A stretch of 15,395 nt of DNA from Bacteroidota bacterium (GTDB lineage: Bacteria > Bacteroidota > Bacteroidia > AKYH767-A > JABDAW01). The DNA lies in the NCBI GenBank assembly GCA_023251595.1, contig JAHEYM010000033.1, positions 1-15,395 of the forward strand, in the 5' to 3' direction. How positions within the stretch are numbered: position 1 is the stretch's first letter; every line of letters starts with the position of its first letter. The notes beneath the pieces were generated by a model. The model ran no database searches. It was given only the letters and a program-made list of their open reading frames with translations, and had not been told where the DNA came from. Positions 1 to 8,129 of this stretch are shown piece by piece. Made by a program: the position numbers and the translations under genes.

Positions 1-3000
1 AATTTTGTAAATACCGGAAATGGTGGTGCGTCATGGATTTGGGATTTCGGTGATGGTTCTCCTATCGACACAAATCAGAATCCTTCTCATACGTTTTTTT
101 CTCCGGGCGATTATACGATAACACTTATTACAACCAATGGCTCCGGATTCTCAGACACACTCGTTCAGCCAAATGCAATTCATGCAATTGGAGCAGTCTC
201 GTTTTTCTCAACTACAATTATGTATAGTTGTCAGAATATTACGGTCGCCTGCCACGATTCATCTGTGGGCGCAAACTCATGGTTCTGGGATTTTGGAGAT
301 GGATTTACCTCAACGCTGCAGAATCCTGTTCATACCTACTTTGCGAACAATAATAATTATACAATCACGCTCGTCACCTCAGATACAACCAACATCACCG
401 GTTGCATCAGTACATTCGCAAATAGCTTTAATGCAGGAATCGTGAATCCTGTTATTGCAGCGGACACAAATATCTGTTCAGTGGATAGTGCACATTTCTC
501 CTCTTTATTTCAAAGCGGAAGTACTGTTGTTTGGGATTTTGGTGATGCTCAGACTTCATCTCTTGCTAACCCATCTCATCTATATACATCACCCGGCTCA
601 TATATAGTTACATTTTCAGTGACCGATACATCCGGATGTTCACGATCGTTTATTCTTGGGACACCTTTGACTGTCTCAGCTCCGTTCGCCAATTTCACTA
701 CTTTTGGGAACCTTACGGGCTGCAGCAGCTTCCCGGTCACCTTTATAAATACATCGGCCCAGTATGATTCCTGTGTCTGGGATTTCGGTGACGGTTCGAC
801 CGAAACAATAGATAATCCTGTTCATACTTATTCAACGACAGGAATTTTTTCAGTCTCATTAACCGTTTATCTTAATGGTTGCCCCGATACACACATCATT
901 CCGAATCTTGTACACATGATAATACCTGTCGCGGCATTTTCGTATACACAAAACAGTACCTGCTTGCCAGTGACAATCAGTTGTATAGATAGTAGTCTCA
1001 ATGCTGCATCGTGGTTATGGAATTTTGGCGATGGTTCAACAGATACAATTCAGAACCCTTCACATATATATACATCGGCACCGGGACAACAGATAACCTT
1101 GGTCGTCACGAATGTCGATGGTTGCACTGACACTATCTCAAATCCATCAATTTCTTTATTGAACACTGCATTTTCTGCAAGTGGCGCTGTCGGATGCGCT
1201 CCATTGGTAGTAACCTTTACCGACTCATCACAAAATGCAGCAAGTTGGTTATGGGACTTTGGTGACGGAAGCACGTCAACAATGCAAAATCCTATACATA
1301 TATATAACTTCTCAGGAAATTTCACTGTAACTCTCACCACCACCGGAGTATGGGGTTGCACTCAAACAATCTCATTCCCGTCATTAGTGGATGCAACTGC
1401 ACCCGTTGCGAATTTCACTACACCCATACAAAGTAATTGTGCTCCTATACTTATTTCATTTGTTGATTTATCTGTAAATGCTTCTTCATGGCTCTGGGAT
1501 TTCGGAGATGGAACCGGCTCAACAATACAGAATCCTGCGCACGTATACTCCACACCCGGTCTCTTTACCGTTTCACTTATGGTATGGAACTCGAATGGTT
1601 GCCCCGATAGCCTTGTGATCACTGATTACATCCATGTATTGGGTCCTGTCGCGTCATTTAATCTTTCCGGTCTGAGTGGCTGTTCCAACATACTTGCTGA
1701 TTTTAATGATCTCTCAATAAATGCTATTTCTTGGGATTGGAATTTTGGTGATGGTTACTCTTCTTCACAACAAAGCCCGCAACATAATTATACAAATCCC
1801 GGTAATTATCCTGTTACACTAATTGTGCAGGATTCTATCGGTTGCTCTTCTTATTTCTCGACGCCTGTTAATATTCAGATCCCTTCCTGGCCAGTCGCTT
1901 CATTTACTTCGGCTGATACCAATAGTTGTGAATTATCGAATGTAACCTTCCTTAATAATTCTGTGAATGGAGTAAGTTATGAATGGAATTTCGGGGACAA
2001 TACAACTGATACAGCTGCCAATCCATCTCATATATATAGTTCACCGGGAACATATTTTGTTTCACTTATTGCCAACGGGATTTCCGGCTGTTCGGATACA
2101 TTTAATTTCCCAACACCCTTCATCGTCCATCCTCTTCCGGTCCCCTCGTTTCATACTTCAGCAAATACCACATGTCTTGGTGTGCCCACACTTTTTACGA
2201 ATACCTCTCTTGTAAACTCCCCTTCCATATTTAATTGGAGTTTTGGTGATGGGAATACATCTACTCTCTTTAATCCTATAAATATATATACCACCGGAGG
2301 AACATTCAATGTTGTGCTTATGATGACAGATTCTTTCGGTTGCCGCGACTCCGTGGTGGGAATGACACCAGTCACGATTGTGGGTCCGGGAACCCTGAGC
2401 TGTACAACACCTGATACTGCCGGTTGTGTTCCATATACAGCTGCATTTTGGGGGAATTTTATTGGCTATGCCTCCGCAACCTGGGACTTCGGCGACGGAA
2501 ATTCAGGAACAGGTTTCAATCCATCACATATATATGTAAATCCAGGTGTCTATCAGGTCACCGTTATGGGAGTTTCGCTTTCGGGTTGTATAGATACAAT
2601 TGTGATGAGCACTCACATCACTGTCACTCCACAACCGGTAGCCGATTTTACTTTCAATATTACAAATGGGTGTGGCCCGTTTACTGTCTCCTTCACAAAT
2701 CAATCATCGAATACAATTAACCCAACATATTTCTGGGATTTCGGAAATGGACAAACATCTGTATTGTCAAATCCAATAGTAACATATACAAATCCGGGTT
2801 TGTATTCAATTATGTTAGTGGTCTCCAATTCTTTCGGCTGTGTTGATACAATCGTGAAATCCAATATTCTGCAACTTTCGAATCCCGGATTTCCGATTCA
2901 ACTCCCAATTCAGGATGTAACTGTCTCGAACAATACGGGTACATATATAGTTTGGGAAGCTTCGACAGATCCTGGATTTCATTCTTATGAACTCTATAGA

Positions 3001-3912
3001 AAAGATCCGATATCCGGAACTTTTAATCTCATTAATACTGAAACAAATGCATCCAATCATTCTTATTATGATGTCGGTTTAAATACACTCCAAAATGTTT
3101 ATTGCTACAAAATGAGAGTTGTAAATGCATGTGGCGTCTCAGTTCCACTTGATAGTATAGAAGAAAGTTGCTCTATTAATATTACAGCTGTCGCTTCCGG
3201 AGCAAATAATATAGACATAACCTGGACCCCTTATGTAGGTTGTCAGGTGAGTAGTTATGAAGTGTACAGAATCGATTATGCAAATTCACTCGTAACAGTT
3301 ATTGCAACAGTTCCTGCATGGCAATTAAATTATACAGATGTTGGCTTCGATTGTCCAACCCAGCTTGCTTACCGCGTCAGAGGGCTCGATCTCTGCGGTA
3401 CTCAAATGTACTCCAACAGCGATACTTCAATGGCAGTCCCGGGAACGATATTGAATTCGCAAACTTCAGATATCACATTTTCTTCTGTTATCCATAATGT
3501 GGATGTATATACGGAGTGGAAACCTCCTGTTATTATGCCGGAAAGGGTTGCCGCTTATATTCTACTACGGAGTAACGACAATTTAACATTTCACCCTGTC
3601 GATACACTCGCCAATAATGTTTTCAACTATATAGATAAAAATGTTTACGTAAATACAGAAAATTATTATTATAAAATAAAAGTAATCAGTACCTGTGGTA
3701 CCGTCGGTGCTTTGAGTAATTTGGGTTCAAGTATTTTGTTGAATCTTCGTGAAGAACCCGGAAGCGAAAAAATTCATTTCCGCTGGACTGACTATCAGGA
3801 ATGGAATACAGGTGTTGAAAAATACGTTCTCGAAAGATTAAATGACCAAGGCATCTGGGAAACTGTAAAAACGATTGACCCATCCATCACCGAAACCACT
3901 GACCAAAATTAA
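1..3912 (+). CDS. Giant PKD/Fn3-repeat surface protein, 5' end outside window, 3' end truncated by frameshift
   Basis: The frame is open from base 1, so the gene begins left of the window; 1303 codons are visible. Twelve PKD domains follow one another (about 80-95 residues each), each marked by a W-[DNS]-F-G-[DN]-G-like core and a NP-x-H-x-Y-like strand; the first core is at codons 12-20 and the last near nt 2734-2760. From about nt 2900 the protein changes to Fn3-like domains (YELYRK, YEVYRID, AYILLRS strands, each closing with a CG turn near NACG, DLCG, STCG). PKD/Fn3 arrays of this kind are typical of very large secreted or surface adhesins of Bacteroidota, usually ending in a CHU_C/gliding-motility type C-terminal domain used by type IX secretion. 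That domain is absent here: the reading frame ends inside a fourth Fn3-like domain after the residues TETTDQN. A frameshift is likely (see next entry). The exact ligand or role is unknown. Domain identification is strong; function as adhesin is inferred. Confidence 0.9.
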   Translation, partial: NFVNTGNGGASWIWDFGDGSPIDTNQNPSHTFFSPGDYTITLITTNGSGFSDTLVQPNAIHAIGAVSFFSTTIMYSCQNITVACHDSSVGANSWFWDFGDGFTSTLQNPVHTYFANNNNYTITLVTSDTTNITGCISTFANSFNAGIVNPVIAADTNICSVDSAHFSSLFQSGSTVVWDFGDAQTSSLANPSHLYTSPGSYIVTFSVTDTSGCSRSFILGTPLTVSAPFANFTTFGNLTGCSSFPVTFINTSAQYDSCVWDFGDGSTETIDNPVHTYSTTGIFSVSLTVYLNGCPDTHIIPNLVHMIIPVAAFSYTQNSTCLPVTISCIDSSLNAASWLWNFGDGSTDTIQNPSHIYTSAPGQQITLVVTNVDGCTDTISNPSISLLNTAFSASGAVGCAPLVVTFTDSSQNAASWLWDFGDGSTSTMQNPIHIYNFSGNFTVTLTTTGVWGCTQTISFPSLVDATAPVANFTTPIQSNCAPILISFVDLSVNASSWLWDFGDGTGSTIQNPAHVYSTPGLFTVSLMVWNSNGCPDSLVITDYIHVLGPVASFNLSGLSGCSNILADFNDLSINAISWDWNFGDGYSSSQQSPQHNYTNPGNYPVTLIVQDSIGCSSYFSTPVNIQIPSWPVASFTSADTNSCELSNVTFLNNSVNGVSYEWNFGDNTTDTAANPSHIYSSPGTYFVSLIANGISGCSDTFNFPTPFIVHPLPVPSFHTSANTTCLGVPTLFTNTSLVNSPSIFNWSFGDGNTSTLFNPINIYTTGGTFNVVLMMTDSFGCRDSVVGMTPVTIVGPGTLSCTTPDTAGCVPYTAAFWGNFIGYASATWDFGDGNSGTGFNPSHIYVNPGVYQVTVMGVSLSGCIDTIVMSTHITVTPQPVADFTFNITNGCGPFTVSFTNQSSNTINPTYFWDFGNGQTSVLSNPIVTYTNPGLYSIMLVVSNSFGCVDTIVKSNILQLSNPGFPIQLPIQDVTVSNNTGTYIVWEASTDPGFHSYELYRKDPISGTFNLINTETNASNHSYYDVGLNTLQNVYCYKMRVVNACGVSVPLDSIEESCSINITAVASGANNIDITWTPYVGCQVSSYEVYRIDYANSLVTVIATVPAWQLNYTDVGFDCPTQLAYRVRGLDLCGTQMYSNSDTSMAVPGTILNSQTSDITFSSVIHNVDVYTEWKPPVIMPERVAAYILLRSNDNLTFHPVDTLANNVFNYIDKNVYVNTENYYYKIKVISTCGTVGALSNLGSSILLNLREEPGSEKIHFRWTDYQEWNTGVEKYVLERLNDQGIWETVKTIDPSITETTDQN

Positions 3913-4009
3913 ATACCTATGAAAACCAAAAATTTAATGTTGACCAACTTAATTATTATGCTTGAAAAATTAATCGAAAGGAATCACTCACCCTAATATT
4001 ATTTTAAAT
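3903..4009 (+). pseudogene. Out-of-frame remnant of the fourth Fn3-like domain of the PKD protein
   Basis: Just where the long frame stops (TAA at 3910-3912), the third frame reads PKLNTYENQKFNVDQLNYYA, then a TGA at 3963-3965, then KINRKESLTLILF before TAA. This has the look of the missing end of the Fn3-like domain: compare NTENYYYKIKVI and NVYCYKMRVV in the two earlier domains at the same place. Restoring one C in the GACC run at 3901-3904 would join DPSITETTD to PKLNTYE in one frame. I infer a single-base deletion plus a nonsense change, followed by loss of the expected C-terminal sorting domain. An assembly or sequencing error could explain the frameshift but not easily the TGA and the missing domain. 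Confidence 0.6.
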
Positions 4010-4048
4010 ATTAATGAATTTTCTCACCATCAATATCCTGTTCTCTAT

Positions 4049-4090
4049 TTCTTTGTGCTTTCCTGCCTTGGTAGCTAAATTCCCCTTTTT
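4049..4090. repeat. Degenerate CCAAGGCA-type dispersed repeat
   Basis: On the minus strand the core reads AGCTACCAAGGCAGGAAAGC followed by ACAAAG. Repeats of the form CCACcAAGGCACnAAGgCACAAAG are, from memory, frequent between genes in environmental Bacteroidota genomes. A shorter related piece (plus strand CCTTTGTAGCCAAATT) lies at 8041-8056, between the Ig-like lipoprotein gene and groEL. No function is known to me. Confidence 0.4.
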
Positions 4091-4160
4091 GACTAACTCG
4101 AATAGCCTCTACACTACTTAACACACAGATAGTTCCGACTTATATCTTTAGCAAATTTTT

Positions 4161-4187
4161 TTGTTTCGAATCAATATTTTACTTTTG
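4161..4187 (+). promoter_or_regulatory. Bacteroidota-type promoter of the 4240 lipoprotein gene
   Basis: TACTTTTG at 4180-4187 fits the -7 consensus TAnnTTTG exactly, and TTG at 4161-4163 can serve as the -33 element, though the 16-nt spacer is shorter than the usual 19 or so. Transcription would start near 4192, giving a leader of about 48 nt before ATG 4240. Confidence 0.55.
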
Positions 4188-4239
4188 TGTAATCATTAAT
4201 GCTTGTTCATCTTTTCAGTCGCACTTTAATTTTCAAACT

Positions 4240-4899
4240 ATGAAATCGAACATCACACTCTTTCTCTTTCTCCTTCTCTTTCTGCCGACTGTTCTCTGTT
4301 CCTGTCATAGTGGCAAAAAGTCTCAGGCAAGTAAAGACGACAAGGATTCTTCTTACTCAACAGATGCTTTGCAGAAAGCTCAAAAAGCTGCTCAATTGTC
4401 TGCTGAACTTCAAGCTGCCAAAGCCGATTCAATTAAAAGTTCGCAGTCTCACCTAAAGAAAGACTCAACACATTCTATAGTTAAATTGAGTTTTCAAATT
4501 TCCCGCGCGACAGCGCAGAACTGGAATGGCGGAGTTCGGGGTTCCGGGGGCGGAACCCATTATCGTTTTTATATCTATCCTGCATCCAGAGCCTCACAAT
4601 TTATTTTCGACCAAATCTGGATTGACGGAAATTTCTTCGTGCCAACTGTTCTTTCTTCTCAACACGCCCCCGGAGAACATCCCATTGAGTCCGATTCACT
4701 TGTGTTGAAAGTCGACCAAAGAAAACCCGGCGAATCGTTCGACCACCACGTTAATACACCCGATACTGTTTCATCTCCCAATGTTCCAATTCCTGAACAT
4801 TACAAAGGAAGAATTATTTTGGGATATATGGATAATGGGATCAGAAAATATATTTCAAGCGATAAAATAGAACAGCTCCCAACATTAAACTATCCGTAA
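4240..4899 (+). CDS. Small uncharacterised lipoprotein
   Basis: A 219-residue protein with an ATG start. Residues 1-22 form a lipoprotein signal: a short positive n-region, a leucine/phenylalanine-rich core (7-19) and a lipobox L-C-S-C with Cys22 as the likely lipidated residue. Residues 24-78 are Lys/Ser/Ala-rich and probably helical or a flexible tether (KAQKAAQLSAELQAAKADS). The remainder looks like a compact beta-rich domain beginning near residue 83 with a WNGGVRGSGGGTHYRFYI segment and a later IWIDGNFF segment. I recall similar secreted Bacteroidota proteins of unknown role but cannot name a family. It has its own likely promoter at 4161-4187. The gene ends 10 bp before a 39-bp tandem repeat, which separates it from comF. 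It is most likely an outer-membrane-anchored periplasmic or surface protein. Confidence 0.8.
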   Translation: MKSNITLFLFLLLFLPTVLCSCHSGKKSQASKDDKDSSYSTDALQKAQKAAQLSAELQAAKADSIKSSQSHLKKDSTHSIVKLSFQISRATAQNWNGGVRGSGGGTHYRFYIYPASRASQFIFDQIWIDGNFFVPTVLSSQHAPGEHPIESDSLVLKVDQRKPGESFDHHVNTPDTVSSPNVPIPEHYKGRIILGYMDNGIRKYISSDKIEQLPTLNYP

Positions 4900-4909
4900 A
4901 TTTTCTTAA

Positions 4910-5030
4910 CTGCGAAATCTGCGCGAGAACAATTTCATCTGCGAAAATCTGCGAAATCTGCGCGAGAACAATTTCATCTGCGAAAATCTGCGAAATCTGC
5001 GCGAGAACAATTTCATCTGCGAAAATCTGC
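4910..5030. repeat. 39-bp direct repeat, three perfect copies plus 4 bp
   Basis: Units at 4910-4948, 4949-4987 and 4988-5026 are identical, each made of CTGCGAAAT, CTGCGCGAG, AACAATTTCAT and CTGCGAAAAT; a partial CTGC follows. The unit contains three internal CTGCG boxes. A fourth, slightly diverged copy lies at 6364-6403. Unit length is a multiple of three and five of its six frames lack stops, so a 63-residue minus-strand frame is open across it (13-residue repeat QIFADEIVLAQIS), but nothing suggests this is expressed. Confidence 0.95.
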
Positions 5031-5032
5031 AC

Positions 5033-5072
5033 TAATTGTTAATTGTTAATTATTAATTGTTCATTGTTAATT
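5033..5072. repeat. TTAATTG-type heptamer repeat upstream of comF
   Basis: A run of imperfect 7-bp units (AATTGTT/AATTATT/CATTGTT variants) fills the space between the 39-bp array and the comF start. The same family recurs at 12192-12246 and 13618-13682. Confidence 0.85.
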
Positions 5073-5080
5073 CTTTTTCT

Positions 5081-5764
5081 ATGAGTTTTCTCCACGACTT
5101 CTATCATCTCTTCTATCCCGAAATATGTCTGGGTTGCGGGCGTGCATTATTTACGAATGAAGAATGCATCTGCACTTCATGCCGATACCATCTACCCCAA
5201 ACCGGATATCATCTATATCCATCTAATGCTGTCATGAAAAATTTCTGGGGTAAGGTTCCCGTCTCATCCGCTGCAGCATATCTCTTTTTTAATAAAGGTG
5301 AAAAAGTTCAAAAAATTCTTCATCAACTTAAATACAGAGGAAGACACGATGTGGGTAATTTTCTTGGAAGATTATATGGTGTGGAATTAAAAAAATCTCC
5401 TCTTTTTGATACCGTGGAAGTCGTGGTTCCGATCCCACTTCACCCGAAAAGAAAACTGAAAAGAGGATATAATCAGGCCGAAGTTTTTGCCAACGGCCTT
5501 GCTGAAGCGATGTCTGTACAGGTGAATACAATTTCTCTTCTGCGTGCGAAACACACTCAAACACAGACTAAAAAAAATCGGTATTCCCGGTGGTTAAACG
5601 TGGAGGAAATCTTTGAACTTTCAAAAACCGAAAGTCTCATCAACAAACATATTCTGCTTGTAGATGATGTCGTAACTACTGGCGCAACCCTAGAATCTGC
5701 CGTCTCAACACTATTGAAAATTCCCGGTATTAAAGTAAGCATTGCATGTATAGCATCCGCCTGA
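5081..5764 (+). CDS. comF: ComF family phosphoribosyltransferase-like protein
   Basis: A 227-residue protein from ATG 5081. A longer in-frame version from TTG 5057 is possible, but those eight codons are only heptamer repeat, so I prefer the ATG. The N-terminus has a four-cysteine zinc-ribbon (C16-x2-C19 and C31-x2-C34). The rest is a type I phosphoribosyltransferase fold with VVPIPLHPKRKLKRGYNQAE (about residues 115-134) and the PRPP-binding loop ILLVDDVVTTGATL (191-204). Length and architecture are normal for ComF. In naturally competent bacteria ComF helps import or handle single-stranded DNA; in Bacteroidota its actual role is largely untested. The next gene starts 98 bp downstream and is probably co-transcribed; no terminator hairpin is visible between them. 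Confidence 0.92.
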   Translation: MSFLHDFYHLFYPEICLGCGRALFTNEECICTSCRYHLPQTGYHLYPSNAVMKNFWGKVPVSSAAAYLFFNKGEKVQKILHQLKYRGRHDVGNFLGRLYGVELKKSPLFDTVEVVVPIPLHPKRKLKRGYNQAEVFANGLAEAMSVQVNTISLLRAKHTQTQTKKNRYSRWLNVEEIFELSKTESLINKHILLVDDVVTTGATLESAVSTLLKIPGIKVSIACIASA

Positions 5765-5862
5765 ATTACCAACTCATCCACCAATCACCGAATCGCGAAA
5801 TCATCATATCTTTTCCTGATCTTTGTTCCATCAAATGCGCTGAAAAAAATACTGATTAAACA

Positions 5863-6357
5863 ATGTCCGAATCAATAATAATTCCGAACGGAATTTTCGA
5901 TAAGAAAGGGCGTTATGAGGCACTTCTTTCGCAAATTCAAGCATTGATAGATCCAACTGCCGGATTAATTGCAAACCTCGCCAACATTATAGCTGTACTG
6001 AAGTTTTCCATGAATTATTTCTATTGGGTCGGTTGCTATTTCGTCAAAAATAATGAGTTGATTTTAGGTCCTTTCCAGGGTCCGGTAGCATGTACGAGGA
6101 TTGCCTTCGGTAAAGGTGTTTGCGGAACTTCCTGGAAGGAAAAACGAAGTATTATTGTGCCGGATGTTGATCAATTTCCCGGTCATATTGCTTGCAGCGC
6201 TTCCTCGAAATCGGAGATTGTCATTCCCTTGCTTGTTTCGGGTGAAGTTTTCTTAGTCCTTGATATTGATAGTGATGTACTTAACAACTTCGACCAAATG
6301 GATGAGCATTACCTTGAAAAAATCCTTACATTTGTTGCAATAATAATTAAAAACTGA
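5863..6357 (+). CDS. msrC: GAF-domain free methionine-(R)-sulfoxide reductase
   Basis: A 164-residue single-GAF-domain protein with an ATG start. It matches the fRMsr family closely: YWVGCYF, then LGPFQGPVACTRIAFGKG, GVCGTSWKEKRSIIVPDV and FPGHIACSASSKSEIV, and a closing LVLDIDS. All three cysteines used in the family's catalytic and disulfide-exchange cycle are present (C77, C87, C111). The enzyme reduces free methionine-R-sulfoxide in the cytoplasm with electrons from thioredoxin, as part of oxidative-stress repair. Only 3 bp separate its stop from the TTG start proposed for the next gene, so the two are probably co-transcribed. Fold and family are near certain; activity is inferred from the intact cysteines. 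Confidence 0.93.
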   Translation: MSESIIIPNGIFDKKGRYEALLSQIQALIDPTAGLIANLANIIAVLKFSMNYFYWVGCYFVKNNELILGPFQGPVACTRIAFGKGVCGTSWKEKRSIIVPDVDQFPGHIACSASSKSEIVIPLLVSGEVFLVLDIDSDVLNNFDQMDEHYLEKILTFVAIIIKN

Positions 6358-6360
6358 GGA

Positions 6361-8010
6361 TTGAATTCATCTGCGAAAATCTGCGGAATCTGCGCGATAA
6401 ATTGGGTCATTATATTTTTAATATCATCCTGCGCAAATGTAGTAGCACCCACTGGTGGCTCAAAAGATATTATTCCTCCCAAAATGGTGAAAGCATTTCC
6501 CGACACATTTGCCACCCATTTTTCTGAAGACAAAATTAAAATATTATTTGACGAGTTTATTCAGTTACAGGATGCCTATTCTCAGGTAATTATTTCGCCT
6601 CCCACAGAAAAGAAACCGGAGTTTCAGGTTAAAGGAAAAAGTATTGTGATTCACTTCAATGAAAAATTAAAAGAAAATACAACATATAATATTAATTTTG
6701 GTAAATCAGTTGCTGATCTTCACGAAGCGAATATATTTGAAAATTTTCAATATATTTTCTCCACCGGAGATTACATCGACTCATTATCACTTTCAGGAAA
6801 ATGTGTTGTCGCGAAGGATCTTAAACCCGAAAAGGGAACATTGGTCATGCTCTATAATACGCTCGAAGATTCGGTTCCTGTGAAACAAATACCACTCTAT
6901 TTCTCCACTTGTAACGATTCGGGTGTCTTCAAAATTTCTAATGTTAAAGCAGGTTCGTACAAGATTTTTGCACTTAAAGATGCGAACTCAAATTACTTGT
7001 TCGATCAACCGAATGAAATCATAGGTTTTAAGGATCAGCCAATCGCCATTTCCGGAAAAGATACTGCAAGCCTTCGCTTATTTGAAGAGGAAACATCAAA
7101 ACAATATATTAAAAAATCCTATTCTCAACATTATGGGAAGGTCATCATCATTTTTAATAAACCGGTCGTCGATTGTAAAACTGAAGTACTTAATCCCGGT
7201 TTTGAAAATGCGAAATTCTATCCCGAATGGCTTTCGCAAAAAGATACGTTGCTTCTGTGGTTTGATAAATTTTCTGCCGATTCTATGAAATTAAAAATCA
7301 CAGAAGCAGGAAAAATAATCGACACACTTAATTTTGGTATGAAATCGAGGGAGGGAATAAAGGGAAAAGGAATGTTTGATAAGAAGTTGAGGCTTTTTGT
7401 AAATACCGATTTGCACTCCGACAGGGTACTCGACCTGAACTCGAATATTTCTCTAACTCTCTCAAATCCCTTGTCTGACTGGCTTCCCGACAGTATCAAG
7501 CTTTTGGAAGATTCGATCCCCGTTAAATATAAAATTATTCCCGATTCCGCTTCGAATTCAATTCTCCACAATCTGAAAATTGTATATACCTGGAAAGAAA
7601 AGAAAATATATAAATTGGAATGGGCGAAAAATACTTTCACAGATATCTTTGGAATTAAAAACGATACTTCGGGTTTTGTCAACTTCAATACAAAGGCTTT
7701 ACGCGATTATGGTACGATGAAAATTCATATTAAATCACCTTCGTCAACAACTCAATTTGTTGCATTGCTTATGGACGATAAAGAAAATGTATATCGAAAA
7801 ACTGTATTCGAAAATGACACAACTTTATCGTACGAATTTTTAAACCCCGGAGCATATAAATTAAAAATTATTTTCGACTCGAACAAAAATGGAAAATGGG
7901 ACACCGGAAATTATTTCAAACATATTCAACCCGAAAAAGTTATTTACTATCCCGACCTGTTAACCGTACGCCACGCCTGGGATATCGAGGCGGACTGGCT
8001 GTTAAAATGA
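6361..8010 (+). CDS. Ig-like (SbsA/Big_5-type) domain lipoprotein with a repeat-derived N-terminus
   Basis: A 549-residue protein. No ATG occurs before 6484, which would delete the signal peptide, so TTG 6361 is the best start; GAGGA lies directly before it, unusually close for a ribosome site. Residues 1-24 form a lipoprotein signal with lipobox I-S-S-C24, followed by ANVVAPTGGSKDIIPPK, the usual mature start of this family. Residues about 38-145 are an SbsA-type Ig-like domain (PDTFATHFS, IKILFDEFI, GKSIVIHFNEKLKENTTYN). The middle and end are beta-rich, closing with NKNGKWDTGNYFKHIQPEKV and a DIEADWLLK tail typical of Bacteroidota relatives. Function is unknown; an outer-membrane-anchored protein is likely. 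Codons 2-14 are encoded by a copy of the 39-bp repeat (6364-6403), so the repeat has become the signal-peptide n-region. Confidence 0.88.
   Translation: MNSSAKICGICAINWVIIFLISSCANVVAPTGGSKDIIPPKMVKAFPDTFATHFSEDKIKILFDEFIQLQDAYSQVIISPPTEKKPEFQVKGKSIVIHFNEKLKENTTYNINFGKSVADLHEANIFENFQYIFSTGDYIDSLSLSGKCVVAKDLKPEKGTLVMLYNTLEDSVPVKQIPLYFSTCNDSGVFKISNVKAGSYKIFALKDANSNYLFDQPNEIIGFKDQPIAISGKDTASLRLFEEETSKQYIKKSYSQHYGKVIIIFNKPVVDCKTEVLNPGFENAKFYPEWLSQKDTLLLWFDKFSADSMKLKITEAGKIIDTLNFGMKSREGIKGKGMFDKKLRLFVNTDLHSDRVLDLNSNISLTLSNPLSDWLPDSIKLLEDSIPVKYKIIPDSASNSILHNLKIVYTWKEKKIYKLEWAKNTFTDIFGIKNDTSGFVNFNTKALRDYGTMKIHIKSPSSTTQFVALLMDDKENVYRKTVFENDTTLSYEFLNPGAYKLKIIFDSNKNGKWDTGNYFKHIQPEKVIYYPDLLTVRHAWDIEADWLLK
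6364..6403. repeat. Single diverged copy of the 39-bp CTGCG repeat, inside a coding start
   Basis: Reading AATTCATCTGCGAAAATCTG onward, it aligns over about 40 nt with the junction of two units of the 4910-5030 array, with only a few differences (CTGCGGAAT for CTGCGAAAT, GCGCGATAA for GCGCGAGAA). It encodes residues 2-14 of the Ig-like lipoprotein. Confidence 0.85.
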
Positions 8011-8074
8011 GACTCGGATTGCACGAATTCCATTTTTACGCCTTTGTAGCCAAATTAAACTCTCCTGAAAAGAA

Positions 8075-8108
8075 AAAATCCCGCTTTACTTTCGCAAAAC
8101 GGGATTTT
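8075..8108. terminator. Bidirectional Rho-independent terminator between converging genes
   Basis: AAAATCCCG (8075-8083) pairs with CGGGATTTT (8100-8108) around a 16-nt loop that can extend the stem by TTT/AAA pairs. Flanking A and T runs give a U-tract in both directions. It lies between the Ig-like lipoprotein gene (+, stop 8010) and groEL (-, stop 8130). Confidence 0.8.
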
Positions 8109-8129
8109 AAAAAAGTATGAAGAGAAGAA

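Larger units (their letters stand above)
3913..4239 (+). other. 327-bp non-coding stretch between PKD gene and lipoprotein gene
   Basis: It holds, in order, the decayed end of the PKD gene (to about 4009), an AT-rich stretch, a degenerate copy of a dispersed repeat (4049-4090) and the likely promoter of the next gene (4161-4187). I see no RNA gene and no convincing terminator hairpin. Confidence 0.6.

Noticed and set aside
4910..5030. Possible CRISPR array
   Set aside because: The units are contiguous and identical over all 39 bp; there are no distinct spacers and no cas genes.
4841..5032. 63-residue minus-strand frame with three perfect 13-residue repeats (QIFADEIVLAQIS)
   Set aside because: It is only a translation of the 39-bp repeat array and the antisense of the lipoprotein gene end; no promoter or homologous protein is evident.
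5057..5080. TTG start for comF eight codons upstream
   Set aside because: Those codons are heptamer repeat; the ATG at 5081 is followed by the usual ComF N-terminus.
7218..7688. 156-residue minus-strand frame
   Set aside because: It is antisense to the Ig-like lipoprotein gene, has no recognisable domain, and its plus-strand counterpart is clearly coding.
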